Shown here: positions 17,698 to 25,393 of the stretch, piece by piece
Layout: each line of letters begins with the position of its first letter
Position numbering within the stretch: position 1 is the first letter of the stretch
NCBI GenBank assembly: GCA_965248995.1
Contig: CBDFKY010000004.1
Coordinates: 62,001-126,000, forward strand
DNA from: CBDFKY01 sp965248995
Lineage (GTDB): Bacteria; Pseudomonadota; Alphaproteobacteria; Rickettsiales; UBA998
Direction: 5' to 3'
Length of the DNA stretch: 64,000 nt
Notes under the pieces: model-generated
Databases searched by the model: none
The model's input: only the letters and a program-made list of their open reading frames with translations
What the model was told of the DNA's origin: nothing
Program-made: the position numbers and the translations under genes

Positions 17698-17913
17698 ACG
17701 CTCCTTTTTAACGGTTGTAGCAGGGGCGAGTATCGCTTCGAGTTCTTCCCGCAGATATAAATGGTACCCGCTCATCGGATGGCGCCGCGCCACGATCTTG
17801 CTCTACCGGTCCCAGTTGCGAAACGTCCTGATGGATACGCCTGTAAGTACCGCAGCCTCGCTGATGCGAAGCGCCTGAGGCAGAGTTCGAATATTTAAGG
17901 CGTGTTCCATCAT
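17698..17913 (-). pseudogene. small MerR-like helix-turn-helix gene upstream of kaiC, with in-frame stop
   Basis: From ATG at 17910 or 17913, 35-36 codons give MEHALNIRTLPQALRISEAA followed by VLTGVSIRTFRNWDR, a MerR/excisionase-type helix-turn-helix. It is then cut by TAG at 17803-17805. The same frame continues with a winged-helix-like SKIVARRHPMSGYHLYLREELEAIL segment up to the kaiC start. A 60-70 residue HTH protein in front of kaiC would be a natural local regulator. The frame enters the kaiC ATG without a separate stop, so a second indel is possible. Confidence 0.6.
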
Positions 17914-18525
17914 TACCCTAGGGCGGCGCCTTTCCACTGTCTATCAAAATAAGCCGGAAGAAAAATTATTTTAATCAGACATGTTTTTTAAAAGGCTGAT
18001 TTTGACAGCGCGTTTTTCTTCTGCACTTCCAAGAGATGTTTTTTTGCTGACAACGCTGGATGCTCCATTCCTGGATTCGTCCCCACAGGACTGGAAACAT
18101 AGAAATTCATATGCCCTATTGACGCGTGAAAGAGAAGGTTAATCCCTAAAATTTCCCCGGCAGAATGAAAAGAGGAATCATCGAAATGAAACAGAGCAAA
18201 CCTTGAATGATATCACATCCTCGATATGCATCGGAGAGGGAGGGTTAATCATTACAGTAGTTCTCACTCTAATTAAGGATGGACGGGTAATCTGGTTTAT
18301 GAAAATTCGGAGTGTCTCACATTGATGGCGTTGCCCACACTGTCCATATCGCAACATGAATCTTATCGGTGGAATCAGGACAGTGAACTGCTCGAAGTGT
18401 ATCCAGCATCTCCAGCCACAATTCGAAGACCGGCTATCACGTTTTTTGCTCGCTTCTGCCCGTATTTAAGAAGATATATACAGCGGGCCGAACTTGACGT
18501 ATAAATCCGGGAAAGTAGAAACATC
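17914..18525. other. intergenic region of about 610 bases with no supported gene
   Basis: This separates the divergent kai remnant and the SDR gene. Composition is mixed, with T-rich runs at 17960-18050. A 60-codon frame at 18322-18504 lacks codon structure, Shine-Dalgarno sequence and recognisable similarity. No clear promoter, hairpin or repeat was found; the promoters of both flanking units should lie here. Confidence 0.6.
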
Positions 18526-19224
18526 ATGGCACATTTCCTCATCATCGCGGCAGGCAGTGCCATCGCTCAGGCAACCGTTTCCCTGCTTCATCAGGCAGGG
18601 CACAGCACCTTTACCACCGCGCGTGACGGGCATAAAATTACGCCGGACGCCATACTCGATGCGACGGATTTCGACGCCGTCGACGAGGTGTTCAAAAAAG
18701 CGGGCGATATTGCCGGGGTACTTAACTGCAGTGGTTCCCTGCTGCTCAAGTCAGCGCATCTGACCAGCAAGGAACAATACGCGGCTACCATCGATGCGTC
18801 ACTTACGACCGCTTTCGCGACGGTGCGGGGTGCCGGAAAACATATGACGAAAGGGGGATCGGTGGTGCTGGTATCCTCGGCAGCGGCGATGGAAGGACTC
18901 GCCAACCACGAGGCGATCGCAGCCGCGAAAGCAGGCATCCTGGGGCTGACGCTTTCAGCCGCGGCAACCTATGCGCCGATGCATCTGCGCATCAACGCGG
19001 TAGCGCCGGGACTGACCGAAACACCGCTCACGACGGCCCTTACGGGGAACGAAACGTCGCGTAAATTCTCCGAAGCCATGCACGCGCTCGGGCGGCTCGG
19101 GAAACCACAAGACGTGGCGCGGGCGATCGTTTTTCTGCTGGATCCGGAAAACAGTTGGATAACCGGGCAGGTGCTCGCGGTGGACGGCGGGCTGTCGCGT
19201 GTGCGGCCGAAAATGAAAGTATGA
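18526..19224 (+). CDS. SDR-family oxidoreductase with non-canonical active site
   Basis: Encodes 232 residues of short-chain dehydrogenase fold. The end of the fold is typical: INAVAPGLTETPL and the C-terminal WITGQVLAVDGGLS. The N-terminal dinucleotide loop is atypical (IIAAGSAIAQA rather than TGxxxGIG). The catalytic YxxxK is IAAAK here: Lys135 is kept, but Tyr is replaced by Ile131, with NHEAIAAAKAG around it. Ser117/118 remains. It may therefore bind NAD(P) and act non-enzymatically or by another mechanism. It heads a run of overlapping genes that includes photolyase parts, suggesting a flavin/light-associated accessory role. The stop overlaps the next ATG. Confidence 0.85.
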   Translation: MAHFLIIAAGSAIAQATVSLLHQAGHSTFTTARDGHKITPDAILDATDFDAVDEVFKKAGDIAGVLNCSGSLLLKSAHLTSKEQYAATIDASLTTAFATVRGAGKHMTKGGSVVLVSSAAAMEGLANHEAIAAAKAGILGLTLSAAATYAPMHLRINAVAPGLTETPLTTALTGNETSRKFSEAMHALGRLGKPQDVARAIVFLLDPENSWITGQVLAVDGGLSRVRPKMKV

Positions 19225-19472
19225 AAATCGAACACCCGGAAGCCTTCATCAGCGATATCATTCGTATGGCATGGGCGGATGACGTATCTTTCGATACGAT
19301 CAAAAAAGAGAAGGGAATCGGCGAAGCGGAGGTGATCAGACTCATGCGCGGCCATTTGAAAGCCGGTAGTTTCAGGCTATGGCGCAGGCGCGTGTCCGGT
19401 CGCGGTTCCAAACACGAAAAGCGGGCGAGGATGTTGCGTCAGGCATTCGAAGTGTCCTATCGTCATCAGTAG
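19221..19472 (+). CDS. TIGR03643/DUF2805 family small basic protein
   Basis: Encodes 83 residues beginning MKIEHPEAFISDIIRMAWAD and continuing with VSFDTIKKEKGIGEAEVIRLMR and LKAGSFRLWRRRVSGRGSKHEKR. This is the helix-turn-helix-like pattern of the TIGR03643 (DUF2805) family, which is recurrently found beside photolyase-type genes. Function is unknown; the basic C-terminus could bind nucleic acid. The ATG overlaps the TGA of the SDR gene (ATGA), implying coupled translation. Confidence 0.85.
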   Translation: MKIEHPEAFISDIIRMAWADDVSFDTIKKEKGIGEAEVIRLMRGHLKAGSFRLWRRRVSGRGSKHEKRARMLRQAFEVSYRHQ

Positions 19473-19486
19473 CATAGGATCGTTAC

Positions 19487-19939
19487 ATGCGCTTGAATAT
19501 GATGTTACTGGGTTTCATGCTTTACGGAGAAGCGGCAATGGCGGCGGATGAGAGTAAAAACGTGCTCGGTGCACCTCTGGAACAACACAATGCCGAGCTG
19601 TCGACCGGGTTTTACCGGGACGGTTTCTGCCATACGGGTGCGGACGATGACGGATCGCACGTAATAGCCGCCCTCGTTACGGACGATTTTTTAAAATTCA
19701 CCAAAGCGCAGGGCAATGATTTGCGCACACCTCGTCTGGAGTACCGTTTCCCCGGCTTAAAGGCGGGTGATCGCTGGTGCATCTGCGCCGCTCGCTGGAG
19801 CGATGCGCAGAAGGTGGGCGTCGCGCCGCCGGTCGACCTCTCGGCCACCCATCAGAAAGCGCTGGAGACCATCCCATTGGAAACGCTGAAAAAAATACCA
19901 GACGCCATAAATGGAAACGCTGAAAAAACAGTTCGATAG
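19487..19939 (+). CDS. DUF2237 family protein, with signal-peptide-like N-terminus
   Basis: Encodes 150 residues. The core fits DUF2237: NVLGAPLEQH, GFYRDGFCHTGADDDGSHVIAAL, FLKFTKAQGNDLRTPRLEYRFPGL, GDRWCICAARW and PPVDLSATHQKALETIPLETL. The family is small and of unknown function. The N-terminus MRLNMMLLGFMLYGEAAMA resembles a signal peptide; if real it would place the protein in the periplasm, while most family members appear cytoplasmic. Its 3' end overlaps the start of the photolyase remnant by 29 bases, and the sequence GGAAACGCTGAAAAAA occurs twice there, suggesting a small duplication at the junction. Confidence 0.85.
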   Translation: MRLNMMLLGFMLYGEAAMAADESKNVLGAPLEQHNAELSTGFYRDGFCHTGADDDGSHVIAALVTDDFLKFTKAQGNDLRTPRLEYRFPGLKAGDRWCICAARWSDAQKVGVAPPVDLSATHQKALETIPLETLKKIPDAINGNAEKTVR

Positions 19940-20701
19940 CCGCGACAGTCTGATCGCTTACGTCCGGGCGCTTTCTCCGTGGGCTGAAGGTGAGCGCAGC
20001 GGCGTTCAGGGCGGCGGCAGAAAGCTGAGATGAAGCTCGCCGCCATCGATCCGATCGCCTACGCCAATACCCGTAATTACGGCGACGGCGCCATTACCCG
20101 CCTTTCGCCCTATATTCATCACGGGATCTTAAGTTTGAACGAGGTGCGCAACCACGCCCTCACCCGATGCAGCGAACCGGTGCAGATCGGCAAATTCATT
20201 CAGGAGCTGGGCTGGCGTGATTTCTGGCAGCGCGTGCTGGCGAGACACCCCGAATTCGCATGGCACGACGCCGAGCCTTATAAGACCGGTTTCGATGCAG
20301 GGGATTATGCGGAAACGCTGCCGGACGACATTAGGCAAGGGGAAACCGGCGTCGCGTGCATCGACGCATTTATCCGCGAACTGACGGCGACGGGATTCAT
20401 CCACAATCACGCCCGCATGTATCTGGCGAGCTATATCGTGCATTTTCGCCGCGTCTGATGGCAAACGGGGGCCGAGTGGTTCCTGCATCACCTGCTTGAC
20501 GGCGATATGGCGAGCAATAACCTTTCATGGCAATGGGTGGCGAGCACCTTCAGCAACAAGCCGTATATTTTCAACCTTGAGAATGTCGCCAACTATTTCG
20601 GCGCTTTGGTCGATGTGTCCCCGTCAGCCAATGCGTCGCTCGATGCCAGTTATGAAACCTTGCGAGCGCGATTGTTCCCGCAGCTGGGGAGGGGAGAATG
20701 A
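19911..20701 (+). pseudogene. photolyase/cryptochrome FAD-binding domain gene, broken
   Basis: The first frame (from ATG 19911) reads METLKKQFDSRDSLIAYVRA and LSPWAEGE, then goes out of frame near 20025. A second frame continues with IDPIAYANTRNYGDGAITRL, SPYIHHGILSLNEVR, FIQELGWRDFWQRVL and FIHNHARMYLASYIVHFRRV. TGA at 20456-20458 then interrupts, and the same frame goes on with WQTGAEWFLHHLLDGDMA and NNLSWQWVASTFSNKPYIF. This is the helical FAD-binding half of a DNA photolyase. The N-terminal alpha/beta half is absent here but is encoded by the next gene. One single-base deletion and one nonsense codon (CGA to TGA is the simplest event) make it non-functional. Confidence 0.88.
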
Positions 20702-21126
20702 ACGCCCCTTTGATATGGCTGCATGAAGAGGCGCTGCGAATAACGCATCCGGTATTCAAAGCCGCTCCTGCCGGTGCACAAGCGGTTTTCGTGTGGGATG
20801 ACGCGTATTTCCGTGAGACAAATCATAGCTTGAAACGGCTTATTTTTACTTATGAAACGCTATGCGAATTACCAATAGACATTCTGCATGGCGATACGCT
20901 CGACATTGTACGCACGCTTGCACCGTCCAGGATACACATGCCGGCAACCAGTAATCCGCTTATTCTAAAAACGATGGACGGGCTGCGATCGGCTTTTTCC
21001 AGCGAAACAATAGAAGACGAAACCTTTGCACTCATCAAGCATCCGAAAGATTGCCTGCGCTTTTTCCCGTATTGGAAGAAAGCCGAGAAAAACGCGTTTC
21101 AACGGGATGGCGGCATACATGCCTAA
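20698..21126 (+). CDS. photolyase N-terminal (alpha/beta) domain-like protein
   Basis: Encodes 142 residues that follow the photolyase antenna-domain pattern: PLIWLHEEALRITHPVFKAA, AVFVWDDAY, SLKRLIFTYETLCELPIDIL and HGDTLDIVRTLAP. It ends with an RFFPYWKKAEKNAF segment. It lacks the FAD-binding half, which is the upstream pseudogene. The ATG at 20698 overlaps that gene's TGA, so the two halves were coupled but in the reverse order of a normal photolyase. With the partner broken, the protein may now have no role. No chromophore-binding residues can be assigned with confidence. Confidence 0.72.
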   Translation: MNAPLIWLHEEALRITHPVFKAAPAGAQAVFVWDDAYFRETNHSLKRLIFTYETLCELPIDILHGDTLDIVRTLAPSRIHMPATSNPLILKTMDGLRSAFSSETIEDETFALIKHPKDCLRFFPYWKKAEKNAFQRDGGIHA

Positions 21127-21257
21127 AGGAATCAGGAAAGCGGATCTTCCTGAAAAATATGCGCTCGCTGCTGCAGGCCGTTTACCTGGTGGAAAAATGA
21201 AAGAAAATGTGGGAAAAGGTGAAATATTGTTCGGATAAATGCGGAAAACAGACATGA
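21119..21257 (+). pseudogene. DUF2256 zinc-ribbon gene with two frameshifts
   Basis: Three successive frames together spell a DUF2256 protein: MPKGIRKADLPEK (frame of 21119), then ICARCCRPFTWWK one base back, then MWEKVKYCSDKCGKQT another base back, ending in TGA 21255-21257. The CxxC and YCSDKC pairs are the expected zinc ligands. Both shifts lie in A-rich runs (about 21153-21157 and 21192-21206) and both behave as one-base deletions. The start overlaps the end of the preceding gene and the stop overlaps the next ATG, as in an intact coupled operon. The remaining product is a meaningless 39-residue peptide. Confidence 0.8.
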
Positions 21258-21682
21258 AACCACATGCCGTCATGCTTGCGAAAATTCTAACCTACAGCAG
21301 CACGCTGCCCTTTGCGGCTGCCGTGATGTCCCGCTATGCACCGCTTCCTGGTGTTAACGATGTGTCTGTCGTCACAACCTACGGTGCGGTCATTATTTCA
21401 TTCCTATGCGGGATGCATTGGGCGACCTATCTTTTCTTCGCCAGCCAGTGCCCGCGCAACCTGCTCATTACCAGCAACGCGGTCGCGCTGCTGGCATGGA
21501 TGTCGGTACTGATACATCAACCGATAGCGACGCTGTCGCAGGCGCTGTGCTTTTTATATTTGCTGACTCTGGACTTGAAGCTTCGTGACGCAGATATATT
21601 ACCGGGGTGGTTCTACAGCCTCCGCCGGAATGCGACGATTATCGTCGTGCTATGCCTCAGCATCCGAATGGTTTTGGCATGA
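21254..21682 (+). CDS. DUF3429 family membrane protein
   Basis: Encodes 142 residues from ATG 21254, which overlaps the TGA of the DUF2256 remnant; a 15-base longer frame also exists. It has four or five membrane segments (LAKILTYSSTLPFAAAVM, YGAVIISFLCGMHWATYLF, LITSNAVALLAWMSVLI, LCFLYLLTLDL). The GMHW motif after a membrane helix is typical of DUF3429 (TMEM69-like) proteins. Function is unknown; homologues recur beside photolyase and renalase-like genes. Its stop overlaps the next start (ATGA). Confidence 0.85.
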   Translation: MKPHAVMLAKILTYSSTLPFAAAVMSRYAPLPGVNDVSVVTTYGAVIISFLCGMHWATYLFFASQCPRNLLITSNAVALLAWMSVLIHQPIATLSQALCFLYLLTLDLKLRDADILPGWFYSLRRNATIIVVLCLSIRMVLA

Positions 21683-22677
21683 AAACGCGCATCGCCATCA
21701 TCGGCGCGGGCATTTCCGGTCTGACCCTGGCGCAACGGCTGAGAGATCACGCGGATGTGGTGGTGTATGAGAAAGCGCGGGGCGTGGGCGGGCGTATGAG
21801 TACACGTTATGCCGATCCGTTTTATTTCGACCATGGAACGCATACATTCACCGCGCGAACCGCCCGGTTCCATGAGTTTCTGGAGCCTTACCAGAAAGAT
21901 GGAACGGTCGCCGAATGGAGCGGTAAAATCATCAGCCTGGAATCCGGCAGGAAAATCACGAAGCGTTCATGGTTTGAACCGCATCTGGTAGCGGCGCCCA
22001 ACATGAACAGTCTATGCAAACAAATGGCGGAGGGAATAGATCTGCATCTGAACGTCGAGGTTGCGCCGCTGGTAGAAAAACAGTCCGGCACATGGATCGT
22101 GCATGACAAGGAAGGCCATGCGCTCGGCGAGTATGACTGGGTCATATCGACCGCGCCACCGGCACAGACCATCACGCTGCTGCGGAGGGCACTGGTGGAT
22201 GATTCCGCTCAGCGTGCCGCGCGTATGCATGGATGTTACGCATTGATGGTGGGTTTCAACGTGCCGTGGGATAGACGCTGGATCGCCGCAAAAGTGAAGG
22301 ATAATCCCATCAAATGGGTTTCGGTCAATTCCACCAAACCGGGGCGCGATATAAATGTGACCGCCATCGTCGCACATTCCTGCAACAGCTGGGCGGACGC
22401 GCATATCGACGACGATATGGGAGCGGCGCAAACGTTCCTGCTCGCGCAATTTGAAACCGTTTCCGGAATTGATTGCGGTAATGCGGAGTATGTATCCATC
22501 CATCGCTGGAAGTATGCGATCGCTCAGGAAACAGAAACACCGGGGTTCCATTATGATCCGGTCCGCAAAATCGCCGCTACCGGAGACTGGGTATCCACGT
22601 CACGCGTTGAAGACGCGTGGATACATGCAACCGAACTGGCTGAGAGAATGATACTGGATCAGCTTCTCGATGCATGA
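21679..22677 (+). CDS. renalase-like FAD-dependent oxidoreductase
   Basis: Encodes 332 residues from ATG 21679. An N-terminal dinucleotide-binding motif (RIAIIGAGISGLTLAQRL) is followed by VYEKARGVGGRMSTR, the second FAD signature of the amine-oxidase/renalase group. The C-terminus has the ATGDWVSTSRVEDAWIHATELAERM flavin-contact segment. Members oxidise amines or isomeric nicotinamide nucleotides; the substrate here is unknown. It is the last gene of the overlapping light/repair cluster and appears intact. It converges with the ABC-F gene, 35 bases away. Confidence 0.88.
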   Translation: MKTRIAIIGAGISGLTLAQRLRDHADVVVYEKARGVGGRMSTRYADPFYFDHGTHTFTARTARFHEFLEPYQKDGTVAEWSGKIISLESGRKITKRSWFEPHLVAAPNMNSLCKQMAEGIDLHLNVEVAPLVEKQSGTWIVHDKEGHALGEYDWVISTAPPAQTITLLRRALVDDSAQRAARMHGCYALMVGFNVPWDRRWIAAKVKDNPIKWVSVNSTKPGRDINVTAIVAHSCNSWADAHIDDDMGAAQTFLLAQFETVSGIDCGNAEYVSIHRWKYAIAQETETPGFHYDPVRKIAATGDWVSTSRVEDAWIHATELAERMILDQLLDA

Positions 22678-22712
22678 AATCAACACCATATCCGCCGTCT
22701 CAGCCGACATTA

Positions 22713-24554
22713 TCAGCCCTCGGTTTCCAGCCACTCGGTTTCCGCCGTTTCATAGTCTTTCTGCAGGGCGGCATAACGTTTCAGCAGATCATTCATATAC
22801 CCTGCATTTCCCAACGCTTTTTCCGATGCGAGATCGTGTTCCAGTGCCTGCATCTGGTTACGTAACTGCTCCAATACGTGCTCCGCTTTTGCACCCGAAC
22901 CGTTTTTCTTCTGTTTCGATTTGCCCTGCTTCGCCTGCTTACCGCCGGTCGCTTCCGCTTTTTCCTTTTTCGCGCCGGAGCGTTCGCGTTTTCGCTGGTC
23001 GATCACCAGCTGGCGATATTCTTCCAGATTACCGTTATAATTCTCGACGCCCCCGTCACGCACCAGCCAGAGCTGATCCACCACCGCTTCCACCAGATGC
23101 GGATCATGGCTGACCAAGATCACGCAGCCGTCATAGGCGTTCAATGCCTGGATCAGGGCGGCGCGCGCGTCCATGTCCAGATGGTTGGTCGGCTCATCCA
23201 GCAGCATGATATGCGGCGCGTCATAGCTCATCATGCAGAACAGCAGGCGCGCTTTCTCGCCGCCTGAGAGTTCATCGATCTTGGTATCCGCCTTGCCTTT
23301 GTCGAAGCCGAATTTCCCGAGCATCGCGCGGATGTTGTGTTCCGCAACGTCACGGATGAATTCCCGCATCGTTTGAAAAGGGGTAAGCGACGTATCCATC
23401 TCGTCGGACTGGTGCTGCGCGAAATATCCCACGCGCAATTTGCCATGGGCATGATGCTCCCCGGCCATCGCTTTGAGATGTCCTGAAATCAGCTTGACGA
23501 GAGTGGATTTCCCGTTTCCGTTGGCTCCCAGAATCCCGATACGGTCTTCCATATCGATCCGCAGGTTAGTGTTTTTCAATACCGGTTTGCCTCGCTCGTA
23601 GCCGATATCCACCTTCTCCAGGGTAATGATAGGTGAGCCCAGCGATTCGGGCTGCGGAAACTTAAACGATGTGGAGCGGTCGGCGATCAGCGCGTCGACC
23701 ATATCCATTTTTTCCAGCATTTTGATCCGGCTCTGGGCCTGGCGCGCCTTGCTCGCTTTCGCCCCGAATTTGGACGCGAAATCCATGACCCGTTTCTTAT
23801 GGGCCTGCTGTTTTTCGAACAAAGCCTGCGCGTTATACAGTTTCTGTGCGCGGCGGGTCTCGAACTGGTCGTAATTGCCGGTATAGAGTTCCAGTTTCAA
23901 CTGGTCGAGATGGACGATATGCGTGCATGCTTTATTCAGGATTTCCCGGTCATGACTGATGAGGATATAGGTGCCCGGATAATTCAGCAGGTAATTTTCC
24001 AGCCAGATGATCGCCTCGAAATCCAGATGGTTCGTCGGTTCATCCAGCAGCAATAAATCAGGCTGGAGAAATAACGCCGCCGCCAATGCCACCCGCATCC
24101 GCCATCCACCGGAAAAACTGTTGATCGGACGGTTCTGCGCTTCCATATCGAAACCGAGCCCGGCCAAAATAATGGAGGCGTTCGTCGGGGCTTCATACGC
24201 ATTGATATCCGCCAGCCGGGTATAAATATCGGCGATGCGCTGCGGGTCCTCCGCCGTTTCCGCTTCCAAGAACAGCCCCGCGCGTTCGGTATCGGCGGCC
24301 AGCACGATGTCGATAAGGGTCGTTTCGTCATCCGGCAGATCCTGCCGCACTCGCCCCATCTTGACGCTCGGCGCTAAACTGATGCTGCCGCCGTCGATCT
24401 CCAGTTCGTTATCGATCAGATTGAACAGCGTCGATTTTCCCGCTCCGTTGGGCCCGATCAGCCCGACGCGGTATCCGGCGTTGATCTGGACGGAGGCTTC
24501 GGAGAGCAAGGTGCGCCCGGCGATGCGGTAGGTAATGTTTTTAAGTGTCAGCAC
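22713..24554 (-). CDS. ABC-F family ATPase (YheS/Uup-like)
   Basis: Encodes 613 residues with two ABC ATPase domains and no membrane segment. Domain 1 has Walker A GPNGAGKST, signature FSGGWRMRVALAAAL and Walker B LLLLDEPTNHLD. Domain 2 has GANGNGKST, LSGGEKARLLF and IMLLDEPTNHLD. The inter-domain linker (AQALFEKQQAHKKRVMDFAS) is the P-site tRNA interaction region of ABC-F translation factors. A charged Lys-rich C-terminal extension of about 90 residues ends in a coiled coil. These proteins rescue or regulate stalled ribosomes; drug protection is possible but not indicated. Confidence 0.94.
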   Translation of the reverse strand: MLTLKNITYRIAGRTLLSEASVQINAGYRVGLIGPNGAGKSTLFNLIDNELEIDGGSISLAPSVKMGRVRQDLPDDETTLIDIVLAADTERAGLFLEAETAEDPQRIADIYTRLADINAYEAPTNASIILAGLGFDMEAQNRPINSFSGGWRMRVALAAALFLQPDLLLLDEPTNHLDFEAIIWLENYLLNYPGTYILISHDREILNKACTHIVHLDQLKLELYTGNYDQFETRRAQKLYNAQALFEKQQAHKKRVMDFASKFGAKASKARQAQSRIKMLEKMDMVDALIADRSTSFKFPQPESLGSPIITLEKVDIGYERGKPVLKNTNLRIDMEDRIGILGANGNGKSTLVKLISGHLKAMAGEHHAHGKLRVGYFAQHQSDEMDTSLTPFQTMREFIRDVAEHNIRAMLGKFGFDKGKADTKIDELSGGEKARLLFCMMSYDAPHIMLLDEPTNHLDMDARAALIQALNAYDGCVILVSHDPHLVEAVVDQLWLVRDGGVENYNGNLEEYRQLVIDQRKRERSGAKKEKAEATGGKQAKQGKSKQKKNGSGAKAEHVLEQLRNQMQALEHDLASEKALGNAGYMNDLLKRYAALQKDYETAETEWLETEG

Positions 24555-24746
24555 GGATAAATTCCAGTAAAGAGGTTCAGGATATGTGATGTTTTCTCAC
24601 TTACCCTAAAGTGCATGCGGGGAACAAACTATAATTTATCCTGGCCTTTATTATTCAGCTGACCCTATGCCCGCCTTCATTCCGGGGGAGGTGCCGGAAG
24701 CCATATTAAGCATCATGGGGTGCCAGCTTTTTCCGGCTTGAGAATG

Positions 24747-24891
24747 AGAACCAGTCACGTAAACCTTTTTAGGCTAGCGAAAATGGTTGATTTGCGAGAC
24801 TCGAAGCGCAGTGTACTTAAGGTACATGAGCATCGAATCGCAGTAAATTGACCGTTTGCAGCTGCATAAAAGGGTTTACGTGACTGGTTCT
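24747..24891. repeat. 145-bp palindromic interspersed element (MITE-like)
   Basis: Perfect 19-bp terminal inverted repeats, AGAACCAGTCACGTAAACC at 24747-24765 and its complement at 24873-24891, extend imperfectly to about 28 bp. The interior is itself an imperfect palindrome around GTGTACTTAAGGTACATGAG, so the whole unit can fold into one long hairpin. No coding capacity and no clear target duplication was found. Similar palindromes with a GTAC core are scattered in several alphaproteobacterial genomes, as far as I recall. No other copy was noticed in this window. Confidence 0.8.
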
Positions 24892-24901
24892 AACCGTCCG
24901 T

Positions 24902-25219
24902 TCACCGTATCTGCGAGTGGGCCTGAGTGCCGGAGGAAAAAGCTTGGCGTAACTGGTTGCGCAGCCCTTCCTCGTGATTGGATTCGCAAAATCCCGCTTT
25001 TCCTAAAATAACCGGCAGCGTGGCGATAAGGGCGATTCCCTCTTTTGCATTATGAAGTGTGCGTGTCTCGGTGGCGCGCAGCGTGTGGTCGTCAATCACG
25101 GCGGCGGTAATCCCTTGACCCAGCAAGGTGCCTTTCGGGTCAAAATCGTCCAGAGCATTTTTTGCGGCGATCGTGCTTAACACGTCCAGGGCATTTCCGC
25201 CTTCAATCGAAAAATCCAC
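24902..25219 (-). CDS. hypothetical protein (105 aa)
   Basis: I recognise no family. The protein starts MDFSIEGGNALDVLSTIAAK, has a central LLGQGITAAVIDDHTLRATE stretch that could be beta-rich, a short hydrophobic segment (IALIATLPVILGKAGF) and a polar C-terminus. No signal peptide or clear membrane anchor is seen. It lies ten bases from the palindromic element and diverges from the glycine-rich orphan across an AT-rich gap of about 170 bases. These two genes may share regulation, but no shared motif was found. Confidence 0.5.
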   Translation of the reverse strand: MDFSIEGGNALDVLSTIAAKNALDDFDPKGTLLGQGITAAVIDDHTLRATETRTLHNAKEGIALIATLPVILGKAGFCESNHEEGLRNQLRQAFSSGTQAHSQIR

Positions 25220-25393
25220 GTAAGGTTTTCCTTCATCTTTTTCTGAGAGTTATTAAATGTGACGGTGACTGTCATATAGAATCTTTAATAATTAATTAAA
25301 TTATGTTATAATCTACTTAACCATAAGGAATATAACCGCCTGATCGGGGCAGCCAACGAACAGGGCGGAAAATTCACTCTTCTGGAAAAACCG

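Noticed and set aside
18322..18504. A 60-codon open frame in the long gap before the SDR gene
   Set aside because: No Shine-Dalgarno, no similarity and ordinary random composition; the frame overlaps where promoters are expected.
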